Source: Sphingopyxis sp. H050
Lineage (GTDB): Bacteria; Pseudomonadota; Alphaproteobacteria; Sphingomonadales; Sphingomonadaceae
NCBI RefSeq assembly: GCF_001468265.1
Contig: NZ_LNRZ01000007.1
Span: 124,001-188,000 of the forward strand
DNA length: 64,000 nucleotides
Reading direction: 5' to 3'
Made by a program: the position numbers and the translations under genes. Below are positions 60,178 through 64,000 of the stretch, piece by piece. The notes beneath the pieces are model-generated. The model was not told the origin of the DNA, did not search any database, and saw only the letters and a program-made list of their open reading frames with translations. Each line of letters starts with the position of its first letter. Position 1 is the stretch's first letter.

Positions 60178-60984
60178 TCAGTTCAGCGTGACGAAGCGCG
60201 CCATGTCGTCGCGCGTCAGGTAGCGAACGTCGTCGAAAGGCGTCGCATTGGTGAGCGCGTAGAAAGCGCGCGCCTTGGCATCGTCCATGCCCATTTCGCG
60301 GTAATAGCCGATATATTCGGCGTGGACCGGATCGTTCGCGGGATAATCGTTCGCCTCGCGGCCAGTCTCGTCGGCCCAGCTGTGGACGCCGAATTCCGCA
60401 TCGGGAGCGGCGCGGCGGGTGCTTCCGGCGAGCCAGAGCTCGACTGCACCCGACCGCACCGAGCCGCCGCTCGGGACGACGGTTTCCAGACCCGCCCGGC
60501 GGATCGCGCGGGCGAGGATCAGGTTCGCTTCCTCGTCCAAGCTGCCGGGGCAGTCGATCATTTCGAGGCGCTTCAAATGCGGATAGGCCGCGAGCATCGC
60601 AGCGAACTGGCGCGGCGTCGACGAGGTGACGTCGCCCGCCATGCGGATCGTCCTATCGTCGACGACGGTGAAGGGGCCGAAATTCGCCTTGGCGCGGCCA
60701 AGCGTCGCGAGGGAGGCGGACGGAGCATAGCGCCGCGTCGCGCCGAGATCGGGGTCCGCGGCTAGCGCTTCGTCGTCCAGGAGCGCGGCGTTTTCATCGA
60801 TATAGTCGCCGCCGTCCTCGTCGCCGAGGCCTTCATCGCCCGCGTCATACGTCCAGGTCACCGTCGTCGTGGTGACGGTCACGACCTGCTGCGCATGGGC
60901 CGGTGCGAACGCCAGCACCGCCGCGAAAGCGGCGACGATCAGCGTGCGGACGAACGCTTGAATCGAGACGGACGGCGAAATCAT
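60178..60984 (-). CDS. exported ClpP/crotonase-fold protein of unknown function
   Basis: 268 residues. A signal peptide (VAAFAAVLAFAPAHA) precedes an acidic segment rich in Asp/Glu, then a domain resembling the periplasmic ClpP-like family COG3904: RTIRMAGDVTSSTPRQFAAM, LARAIRRAGLETVVPSGGSV and RSGAVELWLAGSTRRAAPDA, ending GVHSWADE. The Ser in RSGAVEL stands where ClpP-like proteins have the nucleophile, but the CxSAC motif of COG3904 is absent. Catalytic activity is uncertain. It stands between two copies of the same inverted repeat. Confidence 0.65.
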   Translation of the reverse strand: MISPSVSIQAFVRTLIVAAFAAVLAFAPAHAQQVVTVTTTTVTWTYDAGDEGLGDEDGGDYIDENAALLDDEALAADPDLGATRRYAPSASLATLGRAKANFGPFTVVDDRTIRMAGDVTSSTPRQFAAMLAAYPHLKRLEMIDCPGSLDEEANLILARAIRRAGLETVVPSGGSVRSGAVELWLAGSTRRAAPDAEFGVHSWADETGREANDYPANDPVHAEYIGYYREMGMDDAKARAFYALTNATPFDDVRYLTRDDMARFVTLN

Positions 60985-61080
60985 GCCGCCGGTTTCGCGC
61001 GGGCGCGATGACCAAATGGCAAAGCGGCAGCGTCAGCGCGGCGTTAACCGCGTTTCGGGACGGGTTTTGCTGGCTCGATC

Positions 61081-61157
61081 GTCATCCCGGCGAAGGCCGG
61101 GATCTCAACCTAGGGGCCATGACGCACCGGCGAGATCCCGGCCTCCGCCGGGATGAC
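61081..61157. repeat. intergenic inverted repeat, family C (copy 2)
   Basis: GTCATCCCGGCGAAGGCCGG and CCGGCCTCCGCCGGGATGAC are nearly perfect complements about 35 bp apart, with GAGATC/GATCTC next to them. Closely related to 60092-60165. Confidence 0.78.
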
Positions 61158-61171
61158 GGAAAGGGTTGAGT

Positions 61172-61636
61172 TCAGTCCTCCTCGCAAAGCGCCTTCAATT
61201 GTTCGGCGACCGCTTTCCAGCCGTCGACGAAGCCCATCTCTTCGTGCTGCTTTTGCGCCTCGTCGGTCCAGTGGCGCGCCCAGCCGGTGAAGCGGGTGCC
61301 GTCGCCTTCGGGCGCGATTTCCCAGCCGCCGATCATGAAGGGGGTCCCCGCGGTGAGGCGGCCGCTTGCGTCGCGGACCACCGCGTCGGTCGTGACGAAA
61401 CGCGTGCCCGGCACCACCTCGAGGAAGATGCCGTCGGTCGGCATCGTCTCGCCCTCGGGGCCGTGCATCGTCATCGCGCAGCGCCCGCCGCTTTTGAGAT
61501 CGAAGTCGTCGAGCGTGACGGTCCAGGGCTTCGGACACCACCATTCGGCGGTGCGCTCGGTCATCACCTGCCATACCTTGTCGGGGGCGGCGTCAATCAG
61601 CGTCGTCACGGACAGTTCGCGCGGGGAATCGGTCAT
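61172..61636 (-). CDS. SRPBCC/AHSA1-family protein
   Basis: 154-residue START/Bet v1-like hydrophobic-ligand-binding protein of the AHSA1 (Aha1 C-terminal) group: SVTTLIDAAPDKVWQVMTER, the WWCPKPWTVTLDDFDLKSGG segment and the C-terminal amphipathic helix MGFVDGWKAVAEQLKAL. GGAGAG is well spaced from the ATG at 61636. Last gene of a cluster with GST and VOC proteins. Confidence 0.88.
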   Translation of the reverse strand: MTDSPRELSVTTLIDAAPDKVWQVMTERTAEWWCPKPWTVTLDDFDLKSGGRCAMTMHGPEGETMPTDGIFLEVVPGTRFVTTDAVVRDASGRLTAGTPFMIGGWEIAPEGDGTRFTGWARHWTDEAQKQHEEMGFVDGWKAVAEQLKALCEED

Positions 61637-61664
61637 GTTTCTCTCCATTATGTTTTCGGGGGGG

Positions 61665-62318
61665 TCAGTCGCGGTCGGGGGCGCCGAGCGGGAAATAGGC
61701 GCGGTACGGCCGGGCCTCCTCGACGCAGCGCGACACCGTCGGATGCGCGAGCAGGCGGGCGCGATAGGCGCTGAGATTCTCGTAGGTCTCGGGGATGCGG
61801 TGCACCCAGTCGGCGTAGAAGAGCGAGGGCGCGGCGGCGCAATCGGCCAGGGTGAAGCCATAGGGCGTCGCCCAGCCGCCGCCCGCGAGCTCCTTGTCGA
61901 GCCAAGCGTAGATCGTGTCGAGCCGCGCCTTCGCGCCCTCGACGATCGACTCCACATGACCCGCGGGACCGCGGATCGCGTCGTTCACGACCTGCTGCAT
62001 CTGGCCCATCACATGATGGTCGAAGATGCGGTCGAAGAAGCGAACCTTGAGCGCCCCGTCGAAATCCTGCGGGATCAGCCGCGGTTCGGGGGCGAGATGG
62101 TCGAGATATTCGATGATGATCGAGGATTCGAACCAGGGCGTGCCGTCGTGGACGAGCAGCGGGAATTGCCCCACCGGCCAATGCGCCCTGAGCTCGGGCA
62201 TATGATCGGGGAACGCCGGGTCGACCGAGCGATAGTCGAAATCGAGCCCCTTTTCGTAAAGCGCGATCAGCACCTTCCACGTGTAGGAAGAAAAAGGATG
62301 GCCGTAAAAGATCAGCAT
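61665..62318 (-). CDS. glutathione S-transferase family protein
   Basis: 217-residue GST. N-terminal thioredoxin fold MLIFYGHPFSSYTWKVLIAL with Ser in the catalytic region, FPLLVHDGTPWFESSIIIEY supplying the cis-Pro and the Glu-Ser glutathione site; helical C-domain with the N-capping motif ATPYGFTLADCAAAP. It starts within the stop codon of the upstream membrane-protein gene (TGATG), so it is coupled. Confidence 0.9.
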   Translation of the reverse strand: MLIFYGHPFSSYTWKVLIALYEKGLDFDYRSVDPAFPDHMPELRAHWPVGQFPLLVHDGTPWFESSIIIEYLDHLAPEPRLIPQDFDGALKVRFFDRIFDHHVMGQMQQVVNDAIRGPAGHVESIVEGAKARLDTIYAWLDKELAGGGWATPYGFTLADCAAAPSLFYADWVHRIPETYENLSAYRARLLAHPTVSRCVEEARPYRAYFPLGAPDRD

Positions 62319-62767
62319 CAAGGGGCGTCCTTGCGGGTCAGCCATGCCAGCGGCAGGCCGATGAAGACAATGTGCGGGAAGAGGGCGACCAGCCCCTTGA
62401 CGAGATCCGGCGGCGGGAAGGGCGCGCCGAAGCGCAGCGGCAGGACGATCGCATTCATCACCAGATAAAGGCCGAAACCGTAAAGGGTTCCGGTGAGCCA
62501 CCAGGGATGGCGCAGCGCCGGGATACGACGAACCGCGAAGAACCAGAAGCCGACCATCGCACCCATGATGGCGAAATGCGTCGCGAGACCGGCGAGGGCA
62601 CCGCCGAACCCCCAGTCCCCCGCGCCGTCGCCGAACGGCCCCTTGGCGACGCCGCGCAGCATCCTGCCGGGGTCGCTCCCCGCGAGCACGCTCCACACCG
62701 CCGCGTAGGCGATGTCGAGCGTGCCGCAGAGCAGCCACGCGAAGAGGAACGGGTTACGCCGCGCCAA
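62318..62767 (-). CDS. small four-helix membrane protein
   Basis: 149 residues with four hydrophobic helices (FLFAWLLCGTLDIAYAAVWS, THFAIMGAMVGFWFFAV, LTGTLYGFGLYLVMNAIVLP, LVALFPHIVFIGLPLAW). I do not recognise a characterised family. Overlaps the upstream VOC gene by 14 bp and the downstream GST gene by 1 bp, so it belongs to the same translational unit. Confidence 0.7.
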   Translation of the reverse strand: MARRNPFLFAWLLCGTLDIAYAAVWSVLAGSDPGRMLRGVAKGPFGDGAGDWGFGGALAGLATHFAIMGAMVGFWFFAVRRIPALRHPWWLTGTLYGFGLYLVMNAIVLPLRFGAPFPPPDLVKGLVALFPHIVFIGLPLAWLTRKDAP

Positions 62768-63251
62768 CGCCTTCGCCCCGGATCGCGGCTTCGATCGCCG
62801 CGACGTCGATCTTCTTCATCGTCATCATCGCCTCGAACGCGCGCTTGGCGGCGGCCTGATCGCCGCTTGTCATCACATCGGTCAGCGCGCGCGGGGTGAT
62901 CTGCCACGAGATGCCCCATTTGTCCTTGCACCAGCCGCACATGCTTTCTTGGCCGCCATTGCCGACGATCGCGTTCCACAGGCGGTCGGTTTCCTCCTGC
63001 GTGTCGGTGTGGACCTGAAAGGAAAAGGCCTCGCTATGCTTGAAGGTCGAGCCGCCGTTGAGCCCGATGCAGGGGTAACCCAGCACGGTGAAATCGACGG
63101 TGAGGACATCGCCTTCCTTGCCGCTGGGATTGTCGCCCGGCGCGCGGTGGATGCCGCCGACGCTGCTGTCGGGGAAGGTCGCGGCATAGAAGTTCGCCGC
63201 TTCCTCGGCATCCTTGTCGTACCAGAGGCACAACGTTGCTTTGCTCGACAT
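62754..63251 (-). CDS. PhnB-like VOC-family protein
   Basis: 165 residues, vicinal-oxygen-chelate fold of the PhnB / 3-demethylubiquinone-methyltransferase-like subgroup: KATLCLWYDKDAEEAANFYA, VDFTVLGYPCIGLNGG, KDKWGISWQITPRAL and MMTMKKIDVAAIEAA are typical. Tandem ATGs at 63254 and 63251; 63251 has the better distance to GGGAG, 63254 makes an ATGA overlap with the preceding gene. Metal-ligand set incomplete, so enzymatic activity is doubtful. Confidence 0.87.
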   Translation of the reverse strand: MSSKATLCLWYDKDAEEAANFYAATFPDSSVGGIHRAPGDNPSGKEGDVLTVDFTVLGYPCIGLNGGSTFKHSEAFSFQVHTDTQEETDRLWNAIVGNGGQESMCGWCKDKWGISWQITPRALTDVMTSGDQAAAKRAFEAMMTMKKIDVAAIEAAIRGEGVGAA

Positions 63252-63673
63252 CATTTCTCTCCCTTGATCGGGCTGCCGATCGACCAGAGATGGCCGAACG
63301 GATCCTTCACCTGCGCGTAGCGGTCGCCCCAGAAGGCATCGTGCGGTTCGAGCGTCGACGACGCGCCCGCGGCGATCGCGCGCTGGAACCAATTGTCGGT
63401 GTCGTCGACGTGCAGGTGCAGCGTGGTGCCGGTCGGCGCGCTCATCGCGTGGCCGCTATATTCGGGGAAATCGTCGTGCAGCATCAGCGACGCGCCGTTG
63501 ACATGCAGGTGCGCATGCAGGAAGCGCACGCCGTCTTCGGCGGGCACGCGGACGAGCTCGGTCGCGCCGAACGCCCGCTGGTAGAAGTCGATCGCTTCGC
63601 CGCCGCGCCTGTCGGGGATCGCGATATGCGGAGTCAGGCCGCCGGTCGGGGCCGTATTTGCGGGGGTGTCCAT
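63251..63673 (-). CDS. VOC-family (glyoxalase/bleomycin-resistance-like) protein
   Basis: 140 residues: LTPHIAIPDRRGGEAIDFYQ, the paired strand HAHLHVNGASLMLHDDFPEY and AQVKDPFGHLWSIGSPIKG, the ending seen in PhnB/YxkI-like VOC proteins. It overlaps its downstream neighbour and is 12 bp from the upstream one. Role unknown; probably binds a small metabolite. Confidence 0.87.
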   Translation of the reverse strand: MDTPANTAPTGGLTPHIAIPDRRGGEAIDFYQRAFGATELVRVPAEDGVRFLHAHLHVNGASLMLHDDFPEYSGHAMSAPTGTTLHLHVDDTDNWFQRAIAAGASSTLEPHDAFWGDRYAQVKDPFGHLWSIGSPIKGEK

Positions 63674-63685
63674 ATCGTCTCTCCC

Positions 63686-64000
63686 TTATGACTTGCGGGG
63701 GCCGACAAGGCCGAAGGCCGCGCCCTGCGGGTCGAGGCCGTTCATCGCATATTCGCCGCCCGGGATTTCCATCGGCCCGTTGGTAATCGTGCCGCCGTTC
63801 GCGGTCACCGCCGCCTGCGCGCGATCGATATCGTCGACACCGATATAGAAGGTCCACATCGATGCGGGCATGCCGGGCATCAGCGGCATGATCGCGCCGA
63901 GGCTGACATCGCCGCGCTGGATGAAGCGGTAGGCGCCCATGTCGCCCATATCCATCTCGCCATTCTGGCCCCAGCCGAAATGCCCGGTGTAGAAGGCCGT
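63686..64000 (-). CDS. VOC-family protein, 5' end cut by window edge
   Basis: C-terminal 104 residues of a glyoxalase-like protein: FYTGHFGWGQNGEM, then MWTFYIGVDDIDRAQAAVTA and GGTITNGPMEIPGGEYAMNG, ending DPQGAAFGLVGPRKS. This matches the second half of two-domain VOC proteins of about 260 residues. The frame is open to base 64000, so the start is outside. First visible gene of the VOC/GST cluster. Confidence 0.85.
   Translation of the reverse strand, partial: TAFYTGHFGWGQNGEMDMGDMGAYRFIQRGDVSLGAIMPLMPGMPASMWTFYIGVDDIDRAQAAVTANGGTITNGPMEIPGGEYAMNGLDPQGAAFGLVGPRKS

Noticed and set aside
1..64000. Prophage, insertion sequence, toxin-antitoxin or defence island
   Set aside because: No integrase, transposase, capsid, restriction or nuclease-defence genes are recognisable, and all genes have host-like composition.

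Overview
The window is high-GC chromosomal DNA of an alphaproteobacterium, most likely a member of the Sphingomonadales close to Sphingopyxis. The assignment rests on the gene neighbourhoods (mutM/ubiE-ubiB, coaBC-dut, rpsT-dnaA, trpS-murJ-secB with a divergent Tim44-like gene, and rpmH-rnpA-yidD-yidC-engB), on a prfB without the programmed frameshift, on an RNase E with an acidic/basic insertion in its S1 domain, on a TonB-dependent receptor beside a TPR-sulfotransferase, and on intergenic inverted repeats of the sphingomonad type. I see no tRNA, rRNA, CRISPR array, insertion sequence or prophage. Almost everything is host core genome; the regions with an accessory look are 12.9-21.8 kb, 38.9-41.1 kb and 61.2-64.0 kb.

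Layout. 0-11.3 kb: a truncated S41 protease lipoprotein, ppx-rlmE, a glycine-zipper envelope protein, a phytase-like secreted protein, rpmB, tadA, a sirtuin, dapB, an M48 CaaX-type protease coupled to nth, and a divergent SDR/TetR pair. 11.5-24.8 kb: a secreted M20 peptidase; then a TetR regulator, a Rieske oxygenase and an FAD oxidoreductase around an 18-bp near-palindromic operator; then, on the minus strand, a run of M48-TPR protease, long DsbA-like protein, TPR-sulfotransferase, TonB-dependent receptor and APC permease. This is the best candidate for an undescribed uptake and oxidation system. 24.9-36 kb: rne with a long structured leader, an amidase, a sugar-lactone-oxidase-like flavoprotein coupled to a DSD1-like PLP enzyme, PBP1A, prfB and a predicted lipoprotein methyltransferase.

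36-47 kb: the coaBC-dut-thiF-dsrE run, a two-gene surface-glycan module (GT2-GtrA plus a polytopic membrane protein) between ubiB and coaBC, ubiE-ubiB, mutM, rpsT and dnaA. 47-56 kb: a DUF4136 lipoprotein, trpS-murJ, secB, a Tim44-like protein, mltA, an Smr protein, dapE, a cupin and a GST. 56-60 kb: the rpmH-rnpA-yidD-yidC-engB ribosome/membrane-insertion cluster. 60-64 kb: a secreted ClpP-fold protein and a tightly overlapping cluster of AHSA1/SRPBCC, GST, membrane and VOC proteins that runs off the right edge.

The genome is compact. Many same-strand neighbours overlap by 1 or 4 nt (ATGA, TTGA or TGATG junctions), and four convergent pairs overlap by exactly four nucleotides with the form CTAR. 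Starts were chosen from ribosome-binding sites, overlaps and family N-termini, and several differ from the longest open frame.
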